Origin: Pseudomonadota bacterium
GTDB lineage: Bacteria; Pseudomonadota; Gammaproteobacteria; Pseudomonadales; Oceanobacteraceae
NCBI GenBank assembly: GCA_030145845.1
Contig: JAIXHJ010000007.1
Location: 124,001 to 188,000 of the forward strand
Direction of reading: 5' to 3'
Length of the DNA: 64,000 bases
Positions within the stretch are counted from its first letter, which is position 1, and each line of letters starts with the position of its first letter. Below the pieces are notes generated by a model. The model saw only the letters and a program-made list of their open reading frames with translations. It did not search any database and had not been told where the DNA came from. Position numbers and translations under genes: made by a program. Positions 1 through 10,613 of the stretch are shown in pieces.

Positions 1-511
1 GACCGGAGTGTGCCTTCGCGATGTTGTTGATCAGTTCCATCATGTTTACGGTTTTACCAACACCGGCACCACCGAACAGACCGACTTTACCACCCTTGGC
101 GAACGGGCATACCAGGTCGATAACCTTGATACCGGTTTCCAGCAGGTCAGTAGAGTTTGACTGCTCGTCAAAGCTTGGCGCTTTGCGGTGGATGGAGTAG
201 CGCTCTTTTTCACCGATCTCGCCGCACTCGTCGATCGGGCGACCGAGTACGTCCATGATACGGCCCAGAGTTTCAGTACCAACCGGTACAGAAATTGGAG
301 CGCCAGAGTTAGTCACATTCAGGCCACGTTTCAGACCTTCTGTGGAGCCCATCGCAATGGTACGTACCACGCCGTCGCCCAGCTGCTGCTGAACTTCCAG
401 AGTAGTTTCCGTACCATCAACGGTCAGGGCGTCGTAGACCTTGGGTACACTGTCGCGTGGGAATTCCACGTCGATAACGGCACCGATGATCTGTACGATA
501 GATCCGCTCAT
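1..511 (-). CDS. atpD: ATP synthase F1 subunit beta (N-terminal part; runs off the window)
   Basis: Catalytic beta subunit of the F1 sector of ATP synthase. Only about 170 N-terminal residues are present because the window starts inside the gene. Translation begins [17 protein letters not shown], typical of bacterial AtpD, and the P-loop GGAGVGKT is readable on the minus strand near positions 50-80, followed by [16 protein letters not shown]. The ATG at 511-509 has an AGAGGAA ribosome site about 7 nt upstream. It follows atpG by 38 bp in the atpIBEFHAGD operon. Identification is certain; the C-terminal two thirds and atpC lie outside the window. Confidence 0.97.
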   Translation of the reverse strand, partial: MSGSIVQIIGAVIDVEFPRDSVPKVYDALTVDGTETTLEVQQQLGDGVVRTIAMGSTEGLKRGLNVTNSGAPISVPVGTETLGRIMDVLGRPIDECGEIGEKERYSIHRKAPSFDEQSNSTDLLETGIKVIDLVCPFAKGGKVGLFGGAGVGKTVNMMELINNIAKAHSG

Positions 512-549
512 TTTCGGTTCCTCTTAAACTTAAACCTTCGTCCCGGGCC

Positions 550-1410
550 TTAAACGGCCGCGGCACCGCTAACGATTTCTGAAATTTCCTGGGTAATGGC
601 TGCCTGACGAGCTTTGTTATACAGCAGATTAAGCTCGTTGATCATGTTGCCGGCGTTATCGGTGGCGTTCTTCATCGCCAGCATACGCGCGGCCTGTTCA
701 CAGGCGTTATTCTCAACCACACCCTGATATACCTGAGATTCCACGTAGCGCACCAGCAGACCTTCGAGGATCTCTTTGGCATCCGGCTCGTAGATGTAGT
801 CCCAGTGATGTTTCAGTGATTCGTCTTCCTGTGCCTTCAGGGGCAATAACTGCACCGCTGTTGGCTGTTGGGTCATGGTGTTCACAAAACGGTTATGCAG
901 AATGTACAGACGATCGATTTTGCCATCGTCGAATGCATCCAGCATGACTTTCACCGCTCCGATCAGGCTGGACAACTCAGGGGCATCACCCAGATGAGAC
1001 TGGGACGCCACTACGTTGCCACCAAAGCTGGAGAAGAACAGGGAGGCTTTGGAACCGACTGCGCAGTACTCAACCTCTACACCCTTGCTTGCCCATTCTT
1101 TGGTTTGCTGTGCGACTTGTTTGAACAGGTTGTTGTTCAGACCACCACACAGGCCACGGTCGGAAGACACCACGATGTAGCCAACACGCTTCACTTCGCG
1201 GTCCTGCAGATAACGGTGACGGTACTCAGACGTCGCATTGGCCAGGTGACCGATCACACCGCGGATTTTATCCGCATACGGACGGCTCTGTTCCATGCGC
1301 AGCTGAGCGCGACGCATCTTACTTACCGCAACTTTTTCCATTGCGGAGGTAATTTTCTGCGTGCTTTTAACACTCGAAATCTGCTCTTTAATTTCTTTTC
1401 CGACTGCCAT
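550..1410 (-). CDS. atpG: ATP synthase F1 subunit gamma
   Basis: Rotor stalk subunit that turns inside the alpha3beta3 ring and couples proton flow to ATP synthesis. The protein has 286 residues, the usual length. The N terminus [20 protein letters not shown] and the C-terminal [20 protein letters not shown] are the two conserved coiled-coil helices that form the central shaft, and the [11 protein letters not shown] motif is present near residues 83-93. It lies between atpA and atpD in the operon, 61 bp after atpA. Confidence 0.97.
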   Translation of the reverse strand: MAVGKEIKEQISSVKSTQKITSAMEKVAVSKMRRAQLRMEQSRPYADKIRGVIGHLANATSEYRHRYLQDREVKRVGYIVVSSDRGLCGGLNNNLFKQVAQQTKEWASKGVEVEYCAVGSKASLFFSSFGGNVVASQSHLGDAPELSSLIGAVKVMLDAFDDGKIDRLYILHNRFVNTMTQQPTAVQLLPLKAQEDESLKHHWDYIYEPDAKEILEGLLVRYVESQVYQGVVENNACEQAARMLAMKNATDNAGNMINELNLLYNKARQAAITQEISEIVSGAAAV

Positions 1411-1471
1411 AACTAAGCTGCCTTACGTTTCTCGTGAATCCAGCTGGCGGGCAAGCCCGCCAGCACCGGAC

Positions 1472-3010
1472 TTACCAGGTCTGAGTGCTCTTGAATTTCT
1501 CAATACACTCTTTCAGACCGGCTGCGATTTCATCGTTGTAGTCGCCTTTAACGTTGATCTTCGCCATCAGTTCAGCGTATTCGCTGTTGGCGTAGCTCAG
1601 CAGGGCGGCTTCAAATGCCTGAATCTTGTTCACGTCAACGTCTTCCAGGAAGCCTTCAGTCGCAGCGTAGATCGACAGACCCATATCAGCGGTAGACATC
1701 GGGGCATACTGACCTTGCTTCATCAGCTCGGTGACTGCCTTACCGTGTTCCAGCTGTTTACGGGTTGCTTCATCCAGGTCAGAAGCAAACTGAGCGAATG
1801 CCGCCAGTTCACGGTACTGAGCCAGAGCCAGACGGATACCACCGCCCAGTTTTTTGATGATCTTGGTCTGCGCGGCACCACCTACACGGGATACAGAGAT
1901 ACCCGCGTTCATCGCCGGACGGATACCGGAGTTGAACAGGTTGGTTTCCAGGAAGATCTGACCGTCGGTAATGGAGATCACGTTTGTCGGTACGAACGCC
2001 GATACGTCACCACCCTGGGTCTCAATGATCGGCAGAGCAGTCAGGGAACCGGTTTTGCCTTCAACACCACTTACGCTCTTAACGTAGTCAGCGTTGACGC
2101 GGCAGGCGCGTTCCAGCAGACGGGAATGCAGGTAGAAAACGTCACCCGGGTATGCTTCACGGCCCGGAGGACGTTTCAGCAGCAGGGAAATCTGACGGTA
2201 TGCCCAAGCCTGCTTGGTCAGGTCATCGTATACGATCAGCGCGTCTTCGCCGCGGTCGAGGAAGTATTCACCCATTGCACAGCCAGCGTACGGCGCCAGG
2301 TACTGCATCGCTGCAGGATCGGCTGCACCAGCGGCAACAATGATGGTGTGTTCCATTGCACCGTGCTCTTCCAGCTTGCGTACAACGTTAGCGATAGAAG
2401 ATTGCTTCTGACCAATCGCTACGTAAACACATTTAACGCCGGTACCTTTCTGGTTAATGATGGCATCGATCGCCATCGCAGATTTACCAGTCTGGCGGTC
2501 ACCAATGATCAGCTCACGCTGACCACGGCCAACCGGCACCATGGAGTCAACGGCTTTATAACCGGTTGGCAGAGGCTGGTCGACGCCCTGACGTGCAATA
2601 ACGCCTGGCGCAACACGCTCTACCGGAGCAAAGGTAGAAGTTTCGATCGGACCTTTACCGTCGATTGGGTTACCCAGTGTGTCGACAACGCGACCCAGCA
2701 GAGCTTCGCCAGTCGGTACTTCAAGGATACGACCAGTACACTTGGCGGTTTGGCCTTCAGCCAGACCCTGGTAATCACCCAGAACAACCGCGCCTACAGA
2801 GTCGCGTTCAAGGTTCATTGCCAGGCCGTAAACACCGCCTTCAAATTCAATCATCTCACCGTACATAGCGTCGGCAAGACCGTGGATACGAACGATACCG
2901 TCGGATACAGATACGACGGTGCCCTCGTTCTGGGCTTGTGAAGTCACATCGAGACTTTCGATGCGTTTTTTGATGACTTCACTGATCTCGGATGGATTCA
3001 GTTGCTGCAT
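1472..3010 (-). CDS. atpA: ATP synthase F1 subunit alpha
   Basis: Non-catalytic nucleotide-binding subunit of F1. It has 512 residues, one or two fewer than most homologues. The Walker A motif GDRQTGKS is at residues 170-177, and the VSRVGGAAQ segment carrying the conserved arginine finger is near residue 373. The start ATG at 3010 is preceded by GAGGGACG at suitable spacing. It begins 15 bp after atpH. All canonical landmarks are intact. Confidence 0.98.
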   Translation of the reverse strand: MQQLNPSEISEVIKKRIESLDVTSQAQNEGTVVSVSDGIVRIHGLADAMYGEMIEFEGGVYGLAMNLERDSVGAVVLGDYQGLAEGQTAKCTGRILEVPTGEALLGRVVDTLGNPIDGKGPIETSTFAPVERVAPGVIARQGVDQPLPTGYKAVDSMVPVGRGQRELIIGDRQTGKSAMAIDAIINQKGTGVKCVYVAIGQKQSSIANVVRKLEEHGAMEHTIIVAAGAADPAAMQYLAPYAGCAMGEYFLDRGEDALIVYDDLTKQAWAYRQISLLLKRPPGREAYPGDVFYLHSRLLERACRVNADYVKSVSGVEGKTGSLTALPIIETQGGDVSAFVPTNVISITDGQIFLETNLFNSGIRPAMNAGISVSRVGGAAQTKIIKKLGGGIRLALAQYRELAAFAQFASDLDEATRKQLEHGKAVTELMKQGQYAPMSTADMGLSIYAATEGFLEDVDVNKIQAFEAALLSYANSEYAELMAKINVKGDYNDEIAAGLKECIEKFKSTQTW

Positions 3011-3025
3011 GCATCGTCCCTCAAA

Positions 3026-3562
3026 CTAGGATTTCATCGCTTCGGCTAATTTTGACAGCTTGCCGGTAACCGAGCCGTCAATCACCAGGTCGCCTGCACG
3101 AATGATGGCGCCGCCGATGAGAGATTCATCGACTTCGCTGGTCAGACGTACATCGCAGTTCAGTTTGGCTTTCAGAGCCTGCGCCAGCTTATCTGCCTGG
3201 TCGCTGCTCAGTTCGAACGCAGAAGTCACGACAACATCGACTGTATTCTGCAGTTGAGCTTTCAGCTCTTCGAACAAAGCGGCAATTTCAGGCAACAGCG
3301 GCAGGCGCTTGTTTTCTGCCAGAACGGCTACCAGGTTTTTGGCTGCGTCATTCAGCTTGTCGCCACATACGTCAGTCAGAGCCTGAGCCTGCTGAGCGGC
3401 AGTCAGGGAAGGGTGCACCAGAACCTTCGCCATATCGGCATCGGCAGCGTAAGCCGCCAGCAGAGCCAGGTCATCAGACCAGGCATCCAGTGCACTCTTT
3501 TCCTGCGCTTCAGCAAACACGGCCTTGGCGTATGGCCGAGCGAGAGTTGTTAATTCAGCCAT
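3026..3562 (-). CDS. atpH: ATP synthase F1 subunit delta
   Basis: Delta subunit of the peripheral stalk, joining the top of F1 to subunit b. It has 178 residues, the normal length. The start [19 protein letters not shown] is the conserved N-terminal helix, and the C-terminal [18 protein letters not shown] is the family signature. The ATG has a GAGG ribosome site 5 nt upstream. The gap to atpF is only 11 bp, which suggests coupled translation. Confidence 0.97.
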   Translation of the reverse strand: MAELTTLARPYAKAVFAEAQEKSALDAWSDDLALLAAYAADADMAKVLVHPSLTAAQQAQALTDVCGDKLNDAAKNLVAVLAENKRLPLLPEIAALFEELKAQLQNTVDVVVTSAFELSSDQADKLAQALKAKLNCDVRLTSEVDESLIGGAIIRAGDLVIDGSVTGKLSKLAEAMKS

Positions 3563-3573
3563 GGCAACCTCGC

Positions 3574-4044
3574 TTACAGTTCGTCAGCTAATTTATTCAG
3601 CAGCTCAGAGTGAGCGGCCGGATCAACTGACTTACCAAGAATTTTGGCTGCGCCGGCAACGGCCAGCTCAGACACCTGCTTACGCAGTTCTTCTTTTGCG
3701 CGGTTCGCCTCTTGCTCAACTTCGGCTTGAGCAGCAGCTACCAGGCGGGCACCTTCAGTACGAGCGGCTTCTTTAGCCTCATCGATAATCTGATTAGCGC
3801 GCTTGTTAGCCTGTTCGATGATTTCAGCAGCTTTCGCTTTGCTTTCGTGCAGTTGGGAAGCGGCTTTTTCCTGAGCCAGTTCCAGGTCGCGTTCAGCACG
3901 GTTAGCTGCGTCCAGACCATCGGCAATTTTCTTTTCACGCTCCTGCATGGCCGTTAACAGGTAAGGCCACACAAACTTCATGCAGAACCACACGAAGATG
4001 GCGAAGGTGATGATCTGGCCGATCAGAGTCGCGTTAATGTTCAC
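3574..4044 (-). CDS. atpF: ATP synthase Fo subunit b
   Basis: Membrane-anchored peripheral stalk subunit. The 156 residues start with one transmembrane helix (about residues 5-27) followed by a long charged, alanine-rich coiled coil that dimerises and contacts delta. The start codon is GTG with GAGGG upstream. Length and the single N-terminal membrane span match proteobacterial AtpF. It sits between atpE and atpH in the operon. Confidence 0.96.
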   Translation of the reverse strand: MNINATLIGQIITFAIFVWFCMKFVWPYLLTAMQEREKKIADGLDAANRAERDLELAQEKAASQLHESKAKAAEIIEQANKRANQIIDEAKEAARTEGARLVAAAQAEVEQEANRAKEELRKQVSELAVAGAAKILGKSVDPAAHSELLNKLADEL

Positions 4045-4096
4045 GCCAGAGCCCTCATGTTCATTGATTAAGGAAGTTCGTTTTTAACTTGAACCC

Positions 4097-4351
<255 letters not shown>

Positions 4352-4375
4352 TTAAGTGAGTTAAGGGTTAAAAAA

Positions 4376-5278
<903 letters not shown>

Positions 5279-5298
5279 TTACTCTCGATTTCAAAGGT

Positions 5299-5667
5299 TC
5301 ATAAATTGGCTATCTTGGCCGAAGCTATGTGCCCCAGCTGCACTGTTATGAATCCTGCAAACAGTGCCAGAACATTCAGTGGCTCCACGCGCTGGAAGAT
5401 GACACCAAAACACAGCGCCGTGAGCACAAATTTCCAGGACTCACCCTGGTAAAACGACTGCACCACCTGCGCAGCTGACCGGGCACCGCTGTAACGGAAC
5501 GCCCGCCAGATAAAATACGCATTGGGTACAGCGCAGGTCAGGCCACCCAGCAACGCTGATTTGGCAGCCAGAGGACTGTGCAGCAGGGCAATCAGAGCCA
5601 CCAGCATCGTGAGGAACAGTTGGAAAATCACGATCCGGTAGACCGGTGGGCGTGGTATGCCAGGCAT
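5299..5667 (-). CDS. atpI: ATP synthase assembly protein AtpI
   Basis: Small membrane protein, first gene of the atp operon, thought to help c-ring assembly. About four hydrophobic helices are visible (VIFQLFLTMLVALIALLH, AALLGG-like segment, SWKFVLTALCFGVIFQ, VLALFAGFITVQLGH). I start at the ATG at 5667, giving 122 residues, because GAGG lies 6 nt upstream. A GTG at 5679 would add four residues and overlap that site. The sequence of this family is poorly conserved; identification rests on size, hydrophobicity and position. Confidence 0.88.
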   Translation of the reverse strand: MPGIPRPPVYRIVIFQLFLTMLVALIALLHSPLAAKSALLGGLTCAVPNAYFIWRAFRYSGARSAAQVVQSFYQGESWKFVLTALCFGVIFQRVEPLNVLALFAGFITVQLGHIASAKIANL

Positions 5668-5722
5668 CCGGAGCCTCACAATTGGTCAAATTTCTGCAAC
5701 AGCCCATTTTAAGGCGGCCGTG

Positions 5723-5751
5723 ATTATATGGGCTGGCCCAGCGCTCATCAA
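5723..5751 (-). promoter_or_regulatory. sigma70 promoter of the atp operon
   Basis: Read on the minus strand, TTGATG (5751-5746) is separated by exactly 17 bp from a perfect TATAAT (5728-5723). Transcription would start near 5716, about 50 bp before the atpI ATG. This is the strongest promoter-like sequence I found in the window, as expected for the atp operon. Confidence 0.78.
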
Positions 5752-5800
5752 CCGAAACAACAGAGAAAACGGGAATTATTCGACTAAGGGCGGTGATGCA

Positions 5801-5835
5801 GGTCAGTTAAAACCCTGATGGTATTAAAACTGACC
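5801..5835 (-). other. Inverted repeat downstream of parB
   Basis: GGTCAGTT at 5801-5808 and AACTGACC at 5828-5835 are perfect 8-bp arms, with more A/T pairing possible inside. It lies between the parB stop and the atp promoter. It could be a transcript-ending hairpin or a protein site, but no clear U-run follows, so its role is uncertain. Confidence 0.3.
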
Positions 5836-5876
5836 CGGATTACGCAGAAACGTCAGGAATTGTCAGGCCTTGCTGA

Positions 5877-6806
5877 CTATTTGATGTGCGCCAGAATGCC
5901 ATCCAGCTCGTCCAGCGAACTGTAGTTAATCACCAGCTTGCCCTTGCCTTTGGCCGAGTGGGAAATGGCCACGCTGGCCCCGAGACGGTCACCCAGCAAA
6001 CGCTCCAGACGCTGGATATCCGGGTTGGTGCGCGTGGCTTCCTTATCTTTGCCCCGGCCTTCCTGCAGATGACGCACCAGGGCTTCCGTCTGACGTACGG
6101 TCAGAGCGCGGCTGACCACCTGAGCCGCGGCCTCACTCTGCTGGCCACCCTCCAGGCCCAGCAGGGCACGGGCATGACCCATTTCGATATCGCCGTGCTC
6201 AAGCAACTTCTTCACATCATCATTGAGATTCATCAGCCGCAGCAGGTTGGCCACGGTGGCACGGTTTTTACCGACCGCTTCCGCCACTTCCAGCTGGGTC
6301 AGTTCGAATTCGTGCTGCAGACGGTAGAGGGCATTGGCCTCTTCCATCGGATTGAGGTTTTCGCGCTGAATATTCTCGATCAGCGCCATGGCGATGGCCG
6401 CTTCATCCGGCACATCGCGGATCAGTGCCGGCACCCGGTCGAGCTGGGCCAGCTGCGAGGCGCGCCAGCGGCGTTCACCGGCAATGATTTCATAACGGTT
6501 GTCACCGGTGGCCAGCGGCCGCACAACAATCGGCTGCATCAGCCCCTGCGCTTTGATTGACGCCGCCAGTTCTTCCAGCGCTTCCGGCTGAATATCTTTA
6601 CGCGGCTGATACTGGCCCGGCTGAATCCATTCCACTGGCAGGTGACGGAGTTCGCCCTCGGTGGTGGTGATGCTCTCATCCGCCACTTCGGTCGTTTCTG
6701 CCGGGGCGTCCGTTTCATCCTGAGGAAGCGTTTCAACAGCCGCAGCACGGGAGCTGCTCAGCAGCGCATCCAGACCACGGCCCAGACCGCGTTTTTTCTT
6801 TGTCAT
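5877..6806 (-). CDS. parB: Chromosome partitioning protein ParB
   Basis: CTP-dependent clamp that loads at parS and spreads, organising the origin for segregation. It has 309 residues. The N-terminal KKKRGLGRGLDALL is the ParA-contact segment. The CTP-binding motifs are IAGERRWRA (about 108-116) and ENIQREN (144-150). The helix-turn-helix is LTQLEVAEAVGKNRATVANLLRL (about 169-191). The C-terminal dimer domain is complete. It follows parA by 18 bp. Four parS sites are found in this window between 35.6 and 38.9 kb, so protein and targets are linked. Confidence 0.97.
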   Translation of the reverse strand: MTKKKRGLGRGLDALLSSSRAAAVETLPQDETDAPAETTEVADESITTTEGELRHLPVEWIQPGQYQPRKDIQPEALEELAASIKAQGLMQPIVVRPLATGDNRYEIIAGERRWRASQLAQLDRVPALIRDVPDEAAIAMALIENIQRENLNPMEEANALYRLQHEFELTQLEVAEAVGKNRATVANLLRLMNLNDDVKKLLEHGDIEMGHARALLGLEGGQQSEAAAQVVSRALTVRQTEALVRHLQEGRGKDKEATRTNPDIQRLERLLGDRLGASVAISHSAKGKGKLVINYSSLDELDGILAHIK

Positions 6807-6824
6807 GCGAGATCAAAACCTTTT

Positions 6825-7607
6825 TTATTTCTTCCGCGCCGCCTGGCTGGTGCGGCGGTTCATTTCCCCGGCCAGGGCCAGATACGCCACCGCACCGCGG
6901 GATGATTTATCGTAATTCAGTACCGGCAGTCCATGGCTCGGCGCTTCCGCCAGACGCACATTGCGCGGAATCACCGTGCCATACACTTTGTCACCAAAAT
7001 GACTGATCAGCTGGGTGGAGACATCCACCGTCAGGCTGTTGCGCGGGTCATACATGGTGCGCAGCAGACCTTCGATTTCCAGCTTCGGATTGAGGGCATC
7101 GCGGATGGACTCAATGGTCTGCAGCAGAGCACTCAGGCCTTCCAGCGCATAATACTCACACTGCATGGGAATCAGCACACCCTGAGCGGCCACCAGCGCG
7201 TTCACCGTCAGCATATTCAGTGAGGGCGGGCAGTCGATCAGGATATAGTCGTAGTCGGGGCGGATTTCTGCCAGCGCTTCACGCAGCTTGGTCTCACGCC
7301 GCGACAGATCCATCAGCTCCACTTCGGCGGCGGTCAGATCGGCGTTGGCCGGCAGCAGGTCGAAACCGGCCTGCTCAGATTTATGCACCGCTTCGGCGGT
7401 ACGGCATTTACCGGTCAGCACATCGTACATCGACAGCGCCAGATCGTGCTTGTCGATACCGCTGCCCATGGTAGCGTTGCCCTGCGGATCAAGGTCCACC
7501 AGCAGTACGCGACGCTTGGTGGCCACCAGAGAGGCCGCCAGATTCACGGCTGTTGTGGTCTTGCCAACGCCACCTTTCTGATTCGCGATCGCCAGAACTT
7601 TGCTCAC
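6825..7607 (-). CDS. parA: Chromosome partitioning ATPase ParA
   Basis: Soj/ParA-type ATPase that binds DNA non-specifically and moves ParB-parS complexes. It has 260 residues, with the deviant Walker A KGGVGKTT at 11-18, Walker A' DLDPQGNAT and Walker B ILIDCPPSLN. It lacks an N-terminal DNA-binding domain, as in chromosomal type Ib-like ParA proteins. The start codon is GTG with AGGAAG 7 nt upstream. It lies between rsmG and parB in the usual order. Confidence 0.97.
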   Translation of the reverse strand: MSKVLAIANQKGGVGKTTTAVNLAASLVATKRRVLLVDLDPQGNATMGSGIDKHDLALSMYDVLTGKCRTAEAVHKSEQAGFDLLPANADLTAAEVELMDLSRRETKLREALAEIRPDYDYILIDCPPSLNMLTVNALVAAQGVLIPMQCEYYALEGLSALLQTIESIRDALNPKLEIEGLLRTMYDPRNSLTVDVSTQLISHFGDKVYGTVIPRNVRLAEAPSHGLPVLNYDKSSRGAVAYLALAGEMNRRTSQAARKK

Positions 7608-7643
7608 GGTACAGCTTCCTTAATTGCCCTGAGGCATTCAGTG

Positions 7644-8294
7644 TTATGCCGCCGGCTGTGGCAGCAGACGCAGCAGATGCCGCTCGCCTTCCACACCCGG
7701 CACCCGGATGGCAATGCTTTCAGCCACCCGGAATTCATCGTTGATTGCGCTGATTTCGTCGTCGGGGTATTGCCCCTTCATGGCCAGAAAACAGCCGTCT
7801 ACGGCGCGCAGATGCCGGCACCAGCGGGTCATGTCGGCCAGCGAGGCAAACGCGCGGCTGACAATCATATCGAAAGGCTCAGAGGGATGATATGCCTCGA
7901 CCCGATCGTTCACTATGGTCACGTTGTCCAGCCCCAGTGCGGTGCGGGCCTGAAACAGGAAGCGGGTTTTTTTGCCATTACTGTCGAGCAGGGTAAAGCG
8001 CTTATGCGGGTTCATGATCGCCAGCACGATACCCGGCAGGCCCGGGCCGGTGCCGACATCAATAATGTTGTTCACGTCCTGCACATAAGGGTGCACCGCC
8101 AGGCTGTCGAGCAGGTGCAGCCCGACCATGCGCTGCGCGTCCCGGATCGCCGTCAGGTTATAGGCCCGGTTCCATTTCTGCAGCAACCCGAGGTACTGCA
8201 TCAGCGCATCCAGCTGCTCTGCAGAAAGCGTGATCTGCAGTTCGGCAGCGCCCTGATTCAGCTGCTGGCGTAAGGCATCTTCTGTCGGATTCAT
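7644..8294 (-). CDS. rsmG: 16S rRNA (guanine-527-N7)-methyltransferase RsmG (GidB)
   Basis: S-adenosylmethionine-dependent methyltransferase that makes m7G527 in 16S rRNA. It has 216 residues. The SAM-binding motif I is IIDVGTGPGLPGIVLAI, and the VSRAFASLADM motif is present downstream. It is usually in one operon with mnmG, but here about 8.6 kb of accessory genes separate the two, so it must be transcribed from its own or the parAB promoter. parA follows after 36 bp. Confidence 0.96.
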   Translation of the reverse strand: MNPTEDALRQQLNQGAAELQITLSAEQLDALMQYLGLLQKWNRAYNLTAIRDAQRMVGLHLLDSLAVHPYVQDVNNIIDVGTGPGLPGIVLAIMNPHKRFTLLDSNGKKTRFLFQARTALGLDNVTIVNDRVEAYHPSEPFDMIVSRAFASLADMTRWCRHLRAVDGCFLAMKGQYPDDEISAINDEFRVAESIAIRVPGVEGERHLLRLLPQPAA

Positions 8295-8459
8295 TGTGCT
8301 CGGACCGGTTGGCAGAAAGGCGCGGATATTAGCACAGGACGCCTGCCGCCGGGAGACGGCAGCAACGATTCACCGGGCTTCTGGCCGCCATCACCAAAGT
8401 GGCATTGGGAAAGTCTGCCCGGCGCACTAATATGTCAGGCTTCAGTAACGGAGCTGCCC

Positions 8460-9635
8460 ATGAGTGTAAGTACCCACTACCAACCATCGTCACACTGGTG
8501 GCCGATTCTCGCAGCAGCCGTTGCCCTGATTGTGGCCCATGTGTTCGGCCGTTTTATTTATACGCCGCTGCTGCCGCTGCTGGTCAGCGATGGCCTGATC
8601 AGCCTCAGCCAGGCGGCTTCGCTGGCCACCTGGAACTACACCGGTTATCTGACCGGCGCCATGGCGGCACTGTTTTTCTATCAGCGCGGGCAGGGCAAAG
8701 CCGTCCTGCTGGCCATGCTGCTGAGCAATGCCCTGATCACCCTGCTGCAGCTGTGGGCGGAACCGTATCCGCTGCTGGCCCTGCTGCGCCTGCTCAACGG
8801 CATCAGTAACGGTGTGGTGTTTGTGCTGGCTCCGGCACTGGTGCTGGAGTGGCTGGCAGAGCAGGGCAAGGCGCACCTCAGTGGTCTGATGTATCTGGGG
8901 GTCAGCATCGGTCTGCTGATTTCCAGCCTGCTGGTCGATCTGACCGATCAGTGGCTGCAGGGGGCCTCGCGCTGGCTGCCGGCCGCCGCCGCGGCACTGC
9001 CGCTGGCCCTGTGGAGCACCTGGTACCTGGCCCGCCTGCCCGGGCATGTGCCGCTCACGCGTTCTGATGACCATTCACCGCTGTGGGATAAAGCCAGTAC
9101 GCCGTTATTTCTTGCCTACACGGGTGCCGGTCTGGGTTATATCCTGCCGATGACCTTCCTGCCCGCGGTTTCCGCTGACTGGGGGATAAATATGGTGCCC
9201 AGCGCCTGGCTGATCGCGGCTGCCGCGTCACTGCCTTCCATCTGGCTGTGGAACCACCTGGGGTCTGCCATCGGCGATAAACAGGCCCTGCTGTGGAATT
9301 ATGCCGTGCAGGCTGCCGGTGTCAGCGCCATTCTGCTGCTGCCGCAGCAGAGCGCCGGTCTGTGGCTGTGTGCATTGCTGGTCGGCGGTACCTTCCTCGG
9401 TACCGTGCTGCTGACTCAGCGCCTGGCGCGCACCCTGCACCCGCATCAGGGACCGCGCCTGAGCGCTGCCCTGATTGCCCTGTACAGTGTTGCCCAGCTG
9501 GCCGGGCCATTACTGGCAAAAGCCGGCGTGGAACATGGTGCTTCCCTGTCATCCACCTTTATCTGGGGACTGGGTGCACTGGTGTGGGGGTTTATGCTGA
9601 TGCTGAAGGTGCCGGCGGTCAGAAACGGCCACTGA
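8460..9635 (+). CDS. MFS transporter, YbfB/YjiJ family
   Basis: Predicted inner-membrane transporter with about 12 hydrophobic helices in 391 residues. The N-terminal segment VAHVFGRFIYTPLLPLLVSDGLISLSQAASLATWNYTGYL resembles the conserved first-helix signature of the YbfB/YjiJ group (FGRF-Y-P-LP-M, followed by A-W-NY-GYL). The substrate is unknown. ATG is preceded by CGGAG. It begins the plus-strand part of the accessory block and is divergent from rsmG across 165 bp. Confidence 0.82.
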   Translation: MSVSTHYQPSSHWWPILAAAVALIVAHVFGRFIYTPLLPLLVSDGLISLSQAASLATWNYTGYLTGAMAALFFYQRGQGKAVLLAMLLSNALITLLQLWAEPYPLLALLRLLNGISNGVVFVLAPALVLEWLAEQGKAHLSGLMYLGVSIGLLISSLLVDLTDQWLQGASRWLPAAAAALPLALWSTWYLARLPGHVPLTRSDDHSPLWDKASTPLFLAYTGAGLGYILPMTFLPAVSADWGINMVPSAWLIAAAASLPSIWLWNHLGSAIGDKQALLWNYAVQAAGVSAILLLPQQSAGLWLCALLVGGTFLGTVLLTQRLARTLHPHQGPRLSAALIALYSVAQLAGPLLAKAGVEHGASLSSTFIWGLGALVWGFMLMLKVPAVRNGH

Positions 9636-9638
9636 TAC

Positions 9639-9652
9639 TTACCTTAAGGTAA
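9639..9652. promoter_or_regulatory. Perfect 14-bp palindrome upstream of the dioxygenase gene
   Basis: TTACCTTAAGGTAA is its own reverse complement and lies about 60 bp before the dioxygenase ATG. A possible -10 (TACACT) is at 9677-9682. The layout suits an operator for a dimeric regulator, but the regulator is not identified. Confidence 0.4.
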
Positions 9653-9710
9653 TCAGACTGATCCGGCAGGACGGGTTACACTGAGAGTAAATCCATAAAC
9701 CGGTCCTGTT

Positions 9711-10520
9711 ATGAAAACCCAACCCTCTCTTTATGTGCCGCATGGCGGCGGGCCCTGCTTCTTTATGGACTGGCCCGGCAATCCTCATCTGTGGGACAAC
9801 ATGGCAGCCATGCTGCGCTCTGTTCCGCAGCGTATTCCCCAGGCGCCGAAAGCCATTCTGCTGATCAGCGCCCACTGGGAAGCTCCGGTATTTACTTTTG
9901 CCGGCGGCACCTGGCCGGCGCTGGAATACGACTATTACGGCTTCCCGCCTCACACCTATGAACTGACTTATAAAGCTCCGGGGGCACCGGAGCTGGCTCA
10001 CCGCGCCGCCGGACTGCTGCGCGAAGCCGGCATTGAAGCTTCCGTCGACGACACGGCCCCCTGGGATCACGGGGTGTTTATTCCGTTGAAAGTAGCCTAC
10101 CCGGATGAGGAGGTGCCGGTGCTGGCCATGTCGCTGAAGGAAGGGCTGGACCCTGCCGAGCACATCGCTGCCGGTAAGGCCTTACGTGCCCTGCGTGACG
10201 ATAACGTACTGATCATCGGCAGCGGTCTGAGCTATCACAACCTGCGTGCCTTCTTTGCTCCTTCAGGCGCCGATATGCAGGCCGCCCAGGCGTTCGATGA
10301 CTGGCTGAATGAAGTCGCCGGCCAGAACGAAAGCAGCCGCAGTGATTCTCTGCGCCACTGGACCACAGCCCCGGCCGCGCGTCAGGTGCACCCGCGCGAG
10401 GAACACCTGCTGCCGATGATGGTGGTGGCCGGTGCCGGTGCCGGCGATACCGGTGCGGCGTTCTATAAGGAACAGGTGGCCGGTAAAGCCGTCTCGGCCA
10501 TCGCCTTCGGGCTGGATTAA
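9711..10520 (+). CDS. Class III extradiol dioxygenase, DODA/YgiD type (LigB fold)
   Basis: Non-haem metal dioxygenase related to 4,5-DOPA extradiol dioxygenase and E. coli YgiD; acts on catechol-type substrates. It has 269 residues. Likely metal and catalytic histidines are H11 in VPHGGGP, H55 in LISAHWE, H120 in PWDHGVF and H176 in GSGLSYHNL, all matching the family pattern. The physiological substrate cannot be read from the sequence. It stands alone between the MFS gene and the cytochrome b561 operon, with no strong ribosome site. Confidence 0.88.
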   Translation: MKTQPSLYVPHGGGPCFFMDWPGNPHLWDNMAAMLRSVPQRIPQAPKAILLISAHWEAPVFTFAGGTWPALEYDYYGFPPHTYELTYKAPGAPELAHRAAGLLREAGIEASVDDTAPWDHGVFIPLKVAYPDEEVPVLAMSLKEGLDPAEHIAAGKALRALRDDNVLIIGSGLSYHNLRAFFAPSGADMQAAQAFDDWLNEVAGQNESSRSDSLRHWTTAPAARQVHPREEHLLPMMVVAGAGAGDTGAAFYKEQVAGKAVSAIAFGLD

Positions 10521-10552
10521 GGCCGGCCCCGGGCCGCCTTGATTCCACACAG

Positions 10553-10569
10553 GTTAAGGTTGGTTTAAG
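10553..10569 (+). promoter_or_regulatory. Direct-repeat box, PmrA/QseB-like, before the b561-two-component operon
   Basis: GTTAAG and TTTAAG are separated by 5 bp (GTTAAG-N5-TTTAAG), resembling the TTAAK-N5-TTAAK half-sites bound by PmrA/QseB-type response regulators. A -10-like TATTCT lies at 10581-10586, so the box overlaps the -35 position. The operon encodes a response regulator of that family, suggesting autoregulation. Confidence 0.5.
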
Positions 10570-10613
10570 CATACCTGCTCTATTCTGGCGCCAGAATCTG
10601 AGGAGAGTCTGTT

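Noticed and set aside
1361..2941. Long open frame on the plus strand opposite atpA
   Set aside because: It is an antisense shadow of atpA, which has all family motifs; the plus-strand translation resembles nothing and has no ribosome site.
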